Part shown: in pieces, positions 9,991 to 23,294 of the stretch
Position numbering within the stretch: the stretch's first letter is position 1
Layout: every line of letters starts with the position of its first letter
NCBI RefSeq assembly: GCF_029227915.1
Contig: NC_079875.1
Coordinates: forward strand, 30,881,501-30,945,500
From: Hydractinia symbiolongicarpus
Lineage: Eukaryota > Cnidaria > Hydrozoa > Anthoathecata > Hydractiniidae
Reading direction: 5' to 3'
DNA: 64,000 bases
Translations under genes and position numbers: made by a program
Notes under the pieces: model-generated
Told to the model about the DNA's origin: nothing
The model's input: only the letters and a program-made list of their open reading frames with translations
Database searches by the model: none

Positions 9991-12085
9991 ACAAATATGA
10001 TTTGTCAAATGTATTTTGTCTACAAAATAAAGGTGAACGAACGTATATATACATATTTCTTTGAAAATCACATCGATTTGCTTATTTCCACTATTATTGT
10101 CATTCAATAGCAACCGATTACGAAAAGTAACATGAACAACCAGATTTGGAAATTGTTGCTGAAGATGCCATGGAAGAGGACGAAAGGAGACATTGGTGTA
10201 ATGAAAATAACGAAAACAGGGAAAGTTAGAAAAGAATGGTAATTCTAAATCATTCTTGTGCCTAATTAATTTCTTTAAATAATTAAACAGGGGTACAGAA
10301 AAAGCCACCCAAGACCAATATACAAACGTAGTTTTCCTGTGTGGTGCCACAATGGTGGCAAGGAGAGGATTTTAAGTGGACGAGAAAAAAAAAAAAAAAG
10401 ACCATCTGAAATAAAGATTCTGCGTCCTAAGCGGTCCCATGATATGTATTTCCAAAATGTACAAATGTGCAGTTTATCCAGCATGTAGAAAACTGGAATT
10501 TTATAAATTTAGTATAAAATCAATCATTTTCTCTTTTCTTGCTTTACGTATAAAAAACACATCTTGATACTTACCCCACTCATGTGTCCAAAAGTGAATT
10601 AGCATGCCATATATTAACACAGTTCTGGTCTGTGTCGCCGGTGCCAAGGCAATACAACTTAGGATAAAAAATTACTTTTCCACGGTACATATTAACACAG
10701 CGGCAGTAAATGTTTACGGTCTCTGCCTTGGTGTCGAAAACTGGAGAAATGCGCTATATAATAAGGGAGAGCGGACAAGGTATGCCATGTTAGTATGACA
10801 GTTCACTGCAAGCACGCCTACATTGCACGTTGTGGAAAGTTATCGGCTGCAAAAAGTACATCCTTCGCAGAATACTAACGTATAACCGCCCTCCGACCAG
10901 GCAATTGTTTTTTAAATTTCATCTTTCATCTCGTTCCTTATGCTTGTTATTCTAATTGGCGGCTTTTGTGATGTTGGTGGATGTGTTAAACTGATGTTGA
11001 GTTGCTAAGAATAAAGGGTTCACGTTGTTATTGCACACCCTACGCTGCAAGCTATTCGTCATGCAATGAAGAGACGATGAAGAAAAGCGGAATGTGTAGT
11101 CAATGAGACCACATTTTGGCTGGTAATACGAACTTTCTTCTCGTTTCTTATTATTCTCATCAGTGACTCTTGTGATGTTGGCAAATGTCTGCTCAACTGA
11201 TCCTGCCTTACTAAGAATATATTGCTCACGCCGTATTTACACGTCGCAGACAGACGGGATATAATTCTGACTTAGGTCAGATGTTCGCACATTGTTGTTG
11301 TGGTGCACTTCAGGTACGAACATAGCAGACTTTCATTGCTTTTATCGGTTTTCTTTATGTTCCAAGACGGTAACACTTTACATGTTATATATTAGTTCAA
11401 TTTTATATTTTATATATATCTATATATCTCCCATTGTGTACTTTCATTGCTTTTATCTTATAAAAAACGTCAAATGCAGTACCAATATTCTAATTGCTGA
11501 CCAGTGGCAACTGAAAAGGCTTTGTTAGGTAAAGCGAGAATAGAAGTAACTACTTCGCAATGCAGATAAAGCTAGTGTTATAGGACGGAAAGTTATGTGA
11601 CATTAGCCACATAGCTGTCCTGTATTGTACCTGCAAAGACAAAGATGTTTTGTTTGGTGAAGTTTTGACCAGTGTCTGGAGTTTGTTCATCATTAACATC
11701 GTTGATTGTGGACAAAACTCTTGCTTCAATTTCATCTCATGAAATAAAATTCTAAGTGTTGGTAGTCTTATGGTTAGATATTAACTTCGAATTGTAGAGA
11801 ATATTAAAGTGTAAATCGATACCTTGGTGCACTATTCCACATGAAATTGACATTTCATTAGGTTTTATTGTCAAGCTGTAGCTATGCTTTTACGTTTTGT
11901 AGTTTGCAGGACAGCATCAACGTACTTGTAGTATCTATACTTATACCAGTATCCGTGGCAACTCAAGAGATCTTGGGCAAATTTTATAATGTTTAAATAC
12001 ATCGATTTCTTCATTTGTGCCTGTATATTCAAGGATAGACTTCTTTGGCGACATTGCATTGCCTCTTCAGTTCCTATTGGTATTG
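9991..12085. other. No gene recognised
   Basis: Only short ORFs without motifs. A15 run near 10386-10400. TA-rich microsatellite at 11400-11430. Confidence 0.4.
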
Positions 12086-12089
12086 CCAT

Positions 12090-12350
12090 CTAAGAGGTTC
12101 CTGCTATCAAAGAGGGTCCTGCGAAGGAGGTCCTAGCGCATTTAAAGCTCCCACTTGAGCTACGAAAGTCGTGCAAGCACAGCAATCGCTCAACTAGACA
12201 ACCGTCTAAGATATCAATTCTATTCTCATGCTGAACGCTAAGCAGAAAGGATAGATTCACACTTTTATAGTCTCTGGCATGACTCGACCAGGGTTTGAAC
12301 CCAAAACCTGCCGCACTGGAAGCGAATGCTCTACCACAAGGCTATCAGTC
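12090..12350 (-). mobile_element. tRNA-derived SINE
   Basis: Read on the minus strand, the piece begins GATAGCCTTGTGGTAGAGCA, an A-box-like promoter, and reaches GGTTTTGGGTTCAAACCC, a B-box-like segment, about 40 bases later. The anticodon-arm region (TTCGCTTCCAGTGCGGC) pairs imperfectly. A non-tRNA body of ~190 bp follows toward 12090. Head plus unrelated body is the SINE layout. No poly-A tail is obvious. Confidence 0.7.
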
Positions 12351-12354
12351 ACGT

Positions 12355-15300
12355 GTTTTATTCAACCAATTGTCTTCAAAAGAGGTAAGTTTCTGTCATT
12401 TAAATAATCTGTTACGCTAAAGAATACTGCATGTTTTGTTGTTCTTTTGTTGGAATTATATTTTTATTCAAACAGTACGTCTTATTTTATAGCTTTTAAA
12501 GACCAATTAATGACTAATTGATTTTTACACATTTAAATTAGGTAAGAATGCGAAATGTTGCCTATTGCTGTTGAAATGTGTTAACAGTAACTTCCGACTT
12601 TGTTAAGGAAATGCGAGTTTACGTTTAAGTATAAGTATGGTATAGCTGGCCCATACATTCTGTAAGTGAGATATAAAAACGCCGTCCATATAACCAAATG
12701 TTCCCCTTGATATTTCAATGTTTTTTGTATCAATTACGCGTCCTTTTATTCTCTCTGTTATTTTTCAAAAATGTTATTTTAAAAATTCTTTTTAACTGTT
12801 TTTTTTTAACAATAGAAATGAAAGCATTAAGTTATCGTTTTCTATAATTTCTGGAATTATGACATCGTCAATTCTAACTGTCTGCATACATGCATCTACA
12901 TGCTGTATCTGATACCACGACACCTGCAGTAATTAGAAATGTTTAAATTTAACATTGAAGACGTGCGGGCGTCTTGAAAAACGTTTACAGGACATCACAT
13001 AAAGCGTGTTTTGAAGAGGTATATCTCTACTAAATGACATCATCGCTTGTTGCAATTATACCTAATACATTACTCTTAATAAGTTAGGAAGTTTCTATGT
13101 CAGCTGGGCTAGTATCACTAAGTAAAAAGTAAAAAGACGTCTTGAAATATCGTTTGCAGGGGAAGATTACAGGCTACGATCGTTATTATTTAAAAAGGTA
13201 AGAGCATTAACACATATGATAACGAAAAATTCTAAAAAAACGTTTAAAAGTTGGATATATTCTTCACAAGCTACATCCTAGGTTTCCATTTTCAAAGGCT
13301 GCTTTGACAAATCGCACACAGTTTATTGCATTTCTGCAAGCATTTAAAGTTGATGACAATGATTTTTATGGAGTTGATGAATAAGTTAATTTACACTTAC
13401 CTATAAATCACAAATCTCAAGTTTTTTTACAAACATTTTACAATTTTTAGATTTGCGAAAGTTTTTTCAGGCGAAAAAAGTCGCAAAATGAAGTTCTCGC
13501 AATTATAAAAAACAGCCGGTTTGACAGTTTGAATCCACGTCCGGGATGTGATATCTATATATATCATGACCCTTTATCTATTGATGACATCGTCGTTTGT
13601 TGCAATTATAACTAATACGTTAATTTTAATACGTTAGACGTTTCGGTTTGAGCTTATTGTAAAAATACTTAAACTCGCGTACAATTATCCACTGCGTTTT
13701 TAACGGAATACCTTCCAAACGTTTTTCTTGCATTAAGTTAATGTTATAATGATAGTCAACAGCAACAACTTCATGTAATTGACTTAGTTGCAATCGTACT
13801 TTTGGAAATTTAGTAGCTAAATTAGGCATCGACAGTGAACTTTTTGCATGCGCAGCTCGAATATAAGGTCACCCAGGAACATAAGTTAAAACATTAAATG
13901 AAACGTAAATGTCAATCGACAAATTAAACATCACGACGTCAAAAACATTATTTCATGTTGATGGTGGAAGCCATTACGATCCTATACATTTTCTTAATCA
14001 GCCTTTCGAGCTCTACGCAATGGACAAATAATTTGTACGCGATGGACAAATATTTTGTGCCGAACTTTCTCTCACGTGAGAAAAACTTCTAAACCCTTGT
14101 ATCTTCTTAACCGTTCGTTGAAAGCACATGTTTCTATACATTACTTTGTTCAGCGTTTTACACAATAAATGCAACGAGTACACAAACATCTAAAAATATC
14201 TTGATGTGCTGACAGGTCTTTTCTGACTTTTTAAACAATAATCCACTTGCAAAATACAAAAAAAAATATAATTTATAACCGGCTATAGAATTTATAGTCC
14301 GTTTATTATCGATTATTGGATTGCATGTTTGCAAATTGCAGTCCGCGCGTGAAGCGATGTTTACTTTATATTCACCGCACTTTTCATTTAAGAAAGACAA
14401 ACGAGCAAACTGTTATCAGATTGTGATTATTCCAGTTCATGGATGCTATTCTCGATACTAAGCATATCTATAAAATATATTACCTAATATTTTAAAAATT
14501 ACTAGTTGTATATAATGTGAACAAATTCGCTTATAGTATAAAGATATAAAAACTGGTTAGTGCTCAATCAAGACTTAAACAAATGAACATAAGTTTGAAG
14601 AGTATGGTAGAACAACACAAGTAATACATAATTTTATAGTAATATTTAGTTGGTTTGAGTTTTTTCCAGACAGATAGATTGTTATCTTGTGTAGAACCAT
14701 GTTAGCAACAACGTGACCAAACCATTATCCAACACGACACAACTATTCAAATATCGTCATTACAGATGCAATGTAAGCGAAGCAATAGTGACTTTTATTA
14801 TTTTGCCCTCAACAACACAGAACACCTGCATCAAGTAAGTTTATTGTCGCACAACAAAGTCTCTGAAACAGTTTAACAGACATTGGAAGCTGTTTAATAC
14901 TGTTTAATAAGCTATTAAACTGATTATATTTCGATTTTCACATAAATTTAAAAACTCCGTTGTAATGTAAAGCTTGCAAGAATTTCCGAATTGGACTACA
15001 ATCTATTTGCTTGCACCCATAAGTCTTGAGATCTTTGTCATAACATTTTATACTTGCAGATATTCGAATTGACACTATGATCGGACCTTCCATGTCACTG
15101 ATTATCCACTTGTTTCATATTTTTATCTAAATATAATACAAAATAAATAAATAAAGTTTACAGATAAAGAATTGCAAATATTATACTGAAAAAACATTTT
15201 TATTCGTCAATCGCTATAAGAAACAGCACATTTTACAAACAGTAATCTCTTCTTACCTTAAAAAAACTCTTTAGAAATGTGAACATCCATGAACGGAAAA

Positions 15301-17070
15301 TCAATCTGTCAAATGTCGAGAAAATTTTGTGTTTGAACTAAAAACAAGACGCGCGGACTGCAATTCACAAACATTCTTCGTACAATTATCAACAAAATCA
15401 CGACTTTGCTCGAGTGAACCGAAAAAATATAATAGATATAAACGTGTGGGAACAATTACTTGGACGATAAGGAAGGACTTTTAGAAGGAATTTTAAAAGG
15501 AAGTGAAATGCAAAATTCGATTATTCGATTTTTTGCCTAATAATTTTCGAAAATAAATTTGAATGCTGCTTATACACATTTTTTTTAATTACCCAATTCC
15601 ATTGTTTAAACGCTGATCAAGAAATTTATAGGATCACGTGGTTTGAACGAAGGGTTGTTTACATTCTAAAGGTTCAGGAGTATTTTTATTAATGCAATCA
15701 GTCTTTTTATAACAGATGTATTAACCCTGTTAGCCCAGTTATGAAATATTAATTTAAATTGTTACTTCCATTCGTTTCCATGTTATTCAGCCTGAAACGT
15801 AAAAGTGCAATGCTATGACTTTACTTTATTAGCAATATCAACGTCAATTTATTGTACCAGTCGATAAGCCTCGTAGAAAAATCTTTTGTTGTTTTACGTG
15901 TTTGGCTAATGTCAGCAGTGTAAATATAAAAATAATTTGGCGAAATTTGTTTGTCCGTTGCCGTAATATGTTGAGCTTTAAACGCTGATTCAGGAAATGT
16001 ACAGAATCTTGTGTTTTTGACAAACAGTTAAGGAGATACAAGCAGGAAAACGTATAGGCTAAATTTTGACGAACGGTTACGTCATCAATCCATCTGTTTC
16101 GAAAGGAATGTAGTAGTTCTATATCGATCCCGTGGGAATCCTAGATAGCAAAGCAGAAGATGACGTCAGTTACTTCCACTTTTTCGTAATAATATGATAA
16201 ATTGGGTCCGGGCCAACCCTTTCTGTTTTTAAAGAATTGTATATGGTTATGACACTTACTCATAGCTGAATGTTTAATTTTTGGCTATTCTCAATGCTAC
16301 CGCTTAAGTTCTTAATAAAAAATTTTTATCGGGAAAATATGACAACTTTCGTTAAAATTATCTTTATAATAAGAAACCAACAACAACTTTTTTTAACCAG
16401 TAAATTATTCTGTAAAATTTAGGCACGTGATTTACCAATTTTCCTCTCTCGTTTGCGAGAAAACAATAACTTTTACTCAACGAATTATTAACTAATCAAA
16501 TAAAATAAAAAAATGTTTTTTTAGCCAATCATAGAAAACACAAAAGCTGTTTGCATTATGTGAAGTTGCACTCGTCTCTCAGTAGGAAAAAGTAACATAA
16601 TATATTTCGTGTAGATTAACCAATCAAAAACGGTAAAAACTCAATTATCTCCCTGTAACGCCTGTTAAAGGTTCGAGAAATAAATACCGGTATGTAACGT
16701 AGCCAGGTAATTCAAAAGATGTTCTTAAATAGTTCTCTTTACAAAGGAGCCAAAATGTTCGTTTTGATGGCAATATGATAAAAAAGAAGGCTTTTCAATT
16801 TCCTGAAAGTTTTGATCTTACAAATTTTTAAGCGTTAGATGGATGGATGGCTGAAGAAGTAGAAAAAAAGGTAAGAAAATAAATACATTCTTGCTCGTAA
16901 CAAAAGTTACTTCATTGCAGGTTACGATCCGCTTTTAAATTATATGTTATGTTTTTTTTAAAATTGTCCACCATACACTTTTGTTCTGACAGTTGGATAA
17001 TGAAAGGCGTTGCTTCTGCAGTAATAGTGATAACGCATTTTTCTTAGGGATCGGCACGTGAAAATAAAAA
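12355..17070. other. Gene-free AT-rich DNA with one direct repeat pair
   Basis: No convincing coding region or RNA gene. A ~60-bp segment at 13036-13095 (centre TTGTTGCAATTATACCTAAT) recurs diverged at 13581-13640, each about 60 bp from a pyrimidine-rich patch, suggesting an old dispersed or tandem element. A GATG microsatellite lies near 16837-16850. Confidence 0.5.
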
Positions 17071-17074
17071 AGTC

Positions 17075-17205
17075 GCCTTAACTCGAGCTAATATCATTTT
17101 TGTCTAAATTTAAATTAACGGGGGCTTCGTTTAAGTCGAACATTCGTTAAGTCGAAATGTTTTCTCTAGTCCCTTGGAGGTTCGTGTTACCGGGATGTAA
17201 CTGTA
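17075..17205 (+). mobile_element. Tigger-related terminal fragment
   Basis: Contains CCTTAACTCGAGC, TTTAAGTCGAACATTCG and TTAAGTCGAAATG, then CTAGTCCCTTGGAGG. The same succession of (A/G)CTCGAAC-type repeats and CCCTTGGAG occurs at the left end of the pogo element (3605-3780). Probably a MITE or an end fragment. Confidence 0.6.
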
Positions 17206-18535
17206 TTACTGTAACACAGAAGTATAGTTATTATAGTAATAGAAACGCTTGTTATAGAAACGTTTGATACGTCACAAGCTCACACGGTCACAAAAAGCCG
17301 TAGAATGCAATTTTAAAATAAATGCATCTCCGTTCTAATTATATATTTTTTAGCGCGTGAGAAAGTTTGCAATAGTACGGCGGATGAAAATGGTTTTAAT
17401 AAATAATCAAGGAAGACAAAAAAGGGTCAATCAGGACAAATTAGCCGAAAATGATAATCCTACATGCTGTTCATAAAACGGCGCTAAAAGACTCATAGAA
17501 ATTCATTTGAACAGAAATACTTTAAGAACTTAAGTATTCAATTCAACAACTGAAATGGACAATTCTGTCTGTTTTAAGATAAATACGACTTTGTTTGTGT
17601 TTTAGCTTTTGTAACTAGCTGCAACATCTCCTATTGCATCTAGTGAGAAAAGGTTTGATAAACATTGTTTGTTATAACAAGATCGAAACATGGAGACCCG
17701 CAAGGTTGCAAATAGTAAAAATTTCAATAGAGGAGTTCGACCAGTGTGCCCCAATGTTTGAGAAAAGCTGAAATTTTTTTGAAAATAATAATTATTGTGC
17801 GCTGTCATATAAGTTTAGTAAAATCGAAACTGCTAATTCTTCTTTATGCTGAAATTTTAATGCCCAGTTATCAAATGGTGATTAGCTAAGCATTTGACAG
17901 CCATACAGAACGGTACATAATGATTCTATTCTATAGTACTGGAATCAGAACACCTAACATCGTGAGCGCGACATTATAACAGCAAAACAGGTCTGGACGT
18001 CAAAGAATTTTGAACATACCACATTTTGATTTATAGACAGATGCTATAAACAAAATGACAAACTTGCATTTGTTGGTACGATTTTTTTGTTTATTTAAAA
18101 GCCAAGCTAATATTTGCATTCTTTCTTGGTTTATTAAGTACTTTGGTTTAGATCTTCGCGAAAAGCAAAACAAAAACTGGGATGGACCTTCACTGGCGTA
18201 AAATATTGCCAATTAATCATGGAAGCCTTTGACGACGTTATTTTTACGGACAAATCCGATATTATAATAAATAACTACGGAAAGATATTCTTCCGGAAAA
18301 AACATCAACTTCCCCGATTAAAGCCTGCAAAGAACACAACTTTACGTTGCAATTTTAATAAATACGTTAGTATAGTTCATCTGAGCAGAATACTATGATT
18401 CCAGTAAAATAATAATCCAAAGCATGAAAGCAAGTTTTTTTTATTAATTCCATGATTACAAACCATTTGATGTTAAACAATAGAAAACAGTATTAACATT
18501 TTGATATTTATCGTTAAATATAGCATTAATTCTAT
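17206..18535. other. No gene recognised
   Basis: Two short minus ORFs (17602-17808, 18000-18212) show no motif and no codon-usage support. Confidence 0.4.
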
Positions 18536-18539
18536 TGTA

Positions 18540-19400
18540 AATTGCATTTCTCAGAATACACACGCGCTAAGAATTTATATTCAAGTACATTGTATAAGCA
18601 TCAATCATAGACTTTATATACTTTAGTAAGTATATTGCAGTTTGGCAGGCGCGCACCTATTCACTGCATACGATGCGTAATGTATTAGAAATTAAAAAAA
18701 CACATACAGCAATCCAGAATTTGATTCCAACCTCTACTAAGTTCCCTCATTCCTTTTTCCACCTCTCCATAAAATGCTGCTAAACCAACATAAGTTAACT
18801 AACCATCGTTCAGTTTGACATATTTTCTATTCTTGCTTCTAAGTTTCTTCGGTCAATCTATAAATAAATTAAGAACAGATGCAGCGTTCTTTGAATCAGG
18901 CAAAAGAAAAAAATAAATAGTAAATCAGTAAAAACGCAACTTACCATCGGTTACTCAAACTTCTATCCAACCAATCTTGGTTTTATTAAAAAAAAATTCA
19001 GAAACTCTTCTCTATCACTCAACATGGCTTATCTTGACAAGACGTGGAATTAAATCGTTCTGGTTAATTAATTTATTTTCTTAAAATGTCGTGGGATATC
19101 AGTAATTGGTATGAATTCCCTACACGAAAAAAAATTAGACACTCTTCTCTCTCACTCAGCGTGGCTAATCTCGAATAGACGTGGAATTAAATCGTTCTGG
19201 TTAATTAATTTCTTCTCTTAAAATGTCATGGGAGATTAGTATGAATTTCTATATGAACAAGACATGTCGTATTTAATTCCTTAGTGGGTAGTTTTAATAA
19301 AAGGAAAGTGTCATTAAACTTAAAACTAACGCTTGGGAAATATTTCTTTGTAATATAAAGAAATGTAGTAAGTAAAATGGTAAGACTGTCTACAAAGCAC
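18540..19400 (-). repeat. Spliced-unit repeat, diverged copy C
   Basis: On the minus strand this is a diverged copy of 43.6-44.4 kb and 50.5-51.2 kb. Matching landmarks: the TGATATCCCACGACATTTT block, the TTGAG...GAAGAGTTT block, then GATG|GTAAGTTGCGTTTTT (donor, near 18950), TTTATTTATAG| (acceptor, near 18864), exon 2 of 54-55 bases ending GATG|GT, and a last exon ending GCT|GTATGTG. All exon-intron borders are retained, while the start codon of copies A and B is not. A second partial copy of the 5' block sits next to it (19125-19260). Confidence 0.75.
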
Positions 19401-19404
19401 GCTT

Positions 19405-20010
19405 GACGAAAATCAATCTCTCTGTTAAAAATAATGCGAGAATTCCACAAAATAATTAAATAATGCAGATATAAAAATTTAAAAAGAAATCTTTACTCGT
19501 GTAAAAATAATAAAAATAATAAAACAAAAAAAAAATTATTGTACGTTTTAGTTTTGAATGTCAACTTTCTTCCCGCCAAATATATTTAGATCTTTTTTTA
19601 TAGTGAGAAGGCATGTTTTTCAAAAACAGAGAGATTTCACACAAAGGTAAAAATGAAGTTTGTACATTTCATTGAATTACTATTGTTGTCGCGTTAGAAA
19701 AATCGTGTCGAAAAAAAAAAGAAAATTATTAGAGTGCGAAAGATTATTAATTCCCATACACCATCTTTACTCTATTTTTCTTGACGATAATCAATCTCTC
19801 CGTTAAAAAATAATACAGGAATTCCATAAAACATTATGCAGATATAAAAACTTAAAAAGAAATCCTTACTCGTGTAAAAATATTAAAACAAAAAAAATAA
19901 TTAATATACGGTTTAGTTTTGAATGTCAACTTTCTTACCGCCAGAAATATTTAGATCGTTTTTCATAGCGAGAATGGATGTTTTTTAAAAACCACACAAA
20001 GGTAAAAATG
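19405..20010. repeat. Direct repeat pair, ~230 bp, offset ~376 bp
   Basis: 19405-19640 and 19785-20010 share CGAAAATCAATCTC/CGATAATCAATCTC, the ACTCGTGTAAAAAT block, TTTTGAATGTCAACTTTCTT and ATATTTAGATC. This is an old tandem duplication adjoining the copy C repeat. Confidence 0.75.
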
Positions 20011-20379
20011 AAGTGATTAAGCTCTGTCCAGCAAGCTCTAGTTTCAAATTGAGTTAAATTGTACATTATTCCGCTTTTTCAGTAATCCCGCTTGTTTGGA
20101 TAAACTTAAAATATATAACGAATACGGAACCTTCCAACTTTACCATCAGTGTTATTTTTTCGGTACGTAGCCTGTAGAAGGAGGAACTAAACACAATGTA
20201 AAAGGCATTTTCATCCAAATGTCACTTTCACAATAGCTTCGAATTTCTTGGAGACGACTGAAAGCGTACAGGGAAAAATTAACACAATAATCTCAACTAG
20301 CTGTTTCCCGTGGAAGAATCCACTGTATTCCATTTAATTTATGTAGCAGATATATGTCCATCAAAAAACAAACAATACA

Positions 20380-22080
20380 GCAGTGCGCATCTTACATCTG
20401 CATTATTATATAAATGACCAAAAAAATTAAAGGTTTTCAACAACTGCAGTATTTATGTGACATTTAAAATCTAAATCTACTAAAATTACTTGCTCTGACC
20501 ATCTGACAAATGCGAAAATTATTCGGAAAGAAGTTTCCAAAAGCATTTCAACATACATCTCACCCATAAAATTTAAATCACTTAAAACGCCACATATATA
20601 CAAAAAAGCTGATCAATGTCAAACACAAATCTCTCTCATTGTATATGTTAAAATCAGTTAGTTTATTGCAAACCCTGCCAAAGGTTGACACACAATGTGA
20701 AAAATAAACAATAAATTGTGCCTCTGACAGAATTTTTTATCTAAGGTGTAAAAAAAGGGATTTGCAAGGACAAATTATAATGCAATAAAACATTATTTGA
20801 TATATTGCATACAGTCCCTCCTCACCAAACTTTAGACAAAATGCCAACAAAATAACGGTGTTTAAACCTAAAATTAATAAAGTCCTTTTAGCAATTTGCA
20901 TGCTGTTTTACCATCAATAAAGTAAACAAAATTTCAAATCTCACATAGTATTCTGTCACAAATTTTCATAAAATATATATATAAGTCATAATGAGTCATG
21001 TTAAACAACAGCAATCAATCTGTATATAAGTTCATTTTATGTCAATTTTTGCACCAATTTTGCAACACAAAATACAAATTCGAAATAATACTAAAATCTC
21101 TTATTTTGGTCCTTCGCATACCGACGGTCTCCCACAAAAGTTTAATCAAAATGTAAAAAATGAGAGGTAACGACAAAATCAAAGTTTGCAAAATTTAACT
21201 ATTTCAGTACATATATCTACTGCATATGCCCTCTAAAACAATATTTTAATCCAAAATGCCAAAGAAAAACAGTTTGCAACAAAAATCAGTTATTTTGATA
21301 ATATTGCATACACTCTTTCCTCACAAAAGCTTCACAAAGTGTAAAAAAAAGAATGGTTGTAGGGAGTGCTTCTGATTCAACAAAAAAAGTTTTTTTGACA
21401 TATTGCATCTAGCCCTTACCCATTAAATCTTACACAAAATTTCTAAAACTATATACGATTTAGAACACATCAAATTTAAATCGAGAAGGATCAGTCATTT
21501 CGATATATTGCACGGAGTCCTCCCCAGTAAGAATTTATACAAAATATAGAAAAACAAAGCTTGCAAGGTGTAAAATTGAATTCTTCTTCTGTGTATATAT
21601 ATATGGTCCTTCCTCGCAAAATTAACATAAAATGTCAAAAAGGTTCAGATATAACATCTAACACAACAAAAATCAGTTCTATCAGTATATGTCATGCCAT
21701 TGTCTTCCACCAAATGTTCCCCTTAAAGTTTCACAGACACAGCCTGTAAATTAAAAACAACTAAGATCAGGTATTTTGGTCTATTTCATACCATTCTGTT
21801 CCAAATAACTTATAAAATGTAAAAATTGAGTGGTAAAACAGAAATGTCAAAAAGAAGAAAAAAATAGCTTACAAAGAGTATAAAATTGAAATCAACAAAG
21901 TAGCTCTTTTGGTGTATTAAATATAAGCCATACGCACAAAAGTTTACACTAATTGTAAGAAAATGGTTGTGTTTAGTAATTCTAAATTAAGAAAAGTCAG
22001 TTCTTTTAGCATGCTGATTAAGGTTTTTGCCCACAATTTGAAACAAATTAAATTTACATTTTAAAAATAAGTAATTTCTG
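20380..22080 (+). repeat. Degenerate tandem array, ~95-135-bp period
   Basis: A loose unit recurs: TATTTTGATATATTGCATAC, then a T/C-rich CCTCACC-type patch, AAAAGTTTACACAAAATGTA and an A-rich spacer. Instances of the TATTGCAT-like core are near 20801, 21306, 21399 and 21503; weaker ones near 21110, 21220, 21683, 21780, 21915 and 22010. No ORF is maintained. Old satellite decay is the simplest reading. Confidence 0.65.
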
Positions 22081-22199
22081 AACTTTATTTTCAGAATATT
22101 TGGAGGAAAAGAACTTCGCAAACCAAAAAAAAACCAGGAAAATGTTTAAAATTTTCAGGGTTAATAACGTTTGATGTGTTTTGTGGGAATATATATACT

Positions 22200-22375
22200 G
22201 GGAATCTTTAGTTTAAAGCTAGCATTAGCTAGCTACAGCAGCTAATAGCTAGTAACTTAAATATAAACTGGAGACTTAGCTAGGTATAAAGAACATGGCT
22301 ACATATATATATATATATATATTCCTAGCTAGCTAGCTAGTTGTTGGTGGTGGTTGGCTTTTTATGATGCTAGCT
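22200..22375. repeat. AGCT and TA microsatellites
   Basis: Runs of TAGC/GCTA on both sides of a (TA)n tract at 22302-22322, followed by GTTGGTGGTGGTTGG. Confidence 0.9.
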
Positions 22376-23040
22376 ATAAAACATGTCTGGCAACAATAAT
22401 ATAATCAAAACTGAAAATAAAACATGAAAAAACCTTACAGAACCTTGCTATGATTAATTTATAAAACCATGCTCTTCTTCAAATGTTTTTTTAAAGATTT
22501 ATTTTGAATGAAAGAGTAGAGAATACTCAAAAAGAACAGCCATCTTTTTCGTAAACACAATTTCCGTTTTATGCTAGGAACTTCATTTAACGGTCCGTAT
22601 GCTTTGTGAATATCTAATACCGTTTCATATGTAGCGATACCTATATATATATGCTAACATAGAGTTTTTTGGCATAAGGGTATATATATTTATATCGTTA
22701 TTAGCAGCGGGTTATATATTTACACCTTATGTGCGATTTCTATGCAGTACATCCATAATTTTTTTAGTTAAATTTTAGCGAACGGCCACGTCATAAGAAA
22801 GTGACCCGTGATTTCCGTGTCGTGGACTCACAGTTTTACTCACGCAAGGGAATTAATATATAAGATTACTTTGATGCGATTCAATCTTGCATGGTCGCTC
22901 AACAGTGATTTGTTTATTTAAAAAGATTGATGGAAGACAACCAGTACTACTTGCGTGCACTGCATATCTTACCTGTCGTCGTACAAAAATGTATTAAAAT
23001 TAAATAATAGAGTATGATTCAAATAAATGATGATAAAAAA
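22376..23040. other. No gene recognised
   Basis: Short TA-rich stretches only; nothing coding. Confidence 0.4.
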
Positions 23041-23049
23041 TATCTTATA

Positions 23050-23290
23050 ACCTTCTGTTCTTTGTTCTTTTCTTTCATAATAATCGGTTTTGAAATCAAA
23101 GCACTCGGAAGTGAAATGAGCTTCACAAGTCTTTAAATTCTTTGGAAATGTACCGTCACTTTTGCACAGTTTCATCAATATAAATCGTTGTTTGGGATCT
23201 TTGGAAAAGTTGAAAAAAGAAATACCTTTTTTCTTTTGGTGGTTAAGACAACCAGGTACTGCGCATGAAGTCTTATTATAATTAGAAAAC
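23050..23290 (-). CDS. THAP zinc-finger exon (orphan)
   Basis: On the minus strand an open frame reads KTSCAVPGCLNHQKKKGISF, FNFSKDPKQRFILMKLC, then LKTCEAHFTSECFDFKTDYY. The C-x4-C ... C-x2-H spacing, the FxxFP/FNFSKD step and the HFTxxCF block are diagnostic of a THAP DNA-binding domain (C2CH), about 75 residues and essentially complete. The frame stays open upstream without a clear Met. Downstream AGAAG|GTTATA could be a splice donor. No partner exon was recognised nearby. THAP domains occur in P-element-type transposases and in host regulators; with no catalytic region in sight either remains possible. Confidence 0.75.
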
Positions 23291-23294
23291 GATT

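Noticed and set aside
12290-12350. Functional tRNA gene on the minus strand
   Set aside because: Promoter boxes are good, but the anticodon and acceptor stems pair poorly and an unrelated body follows; read as a SINE head.
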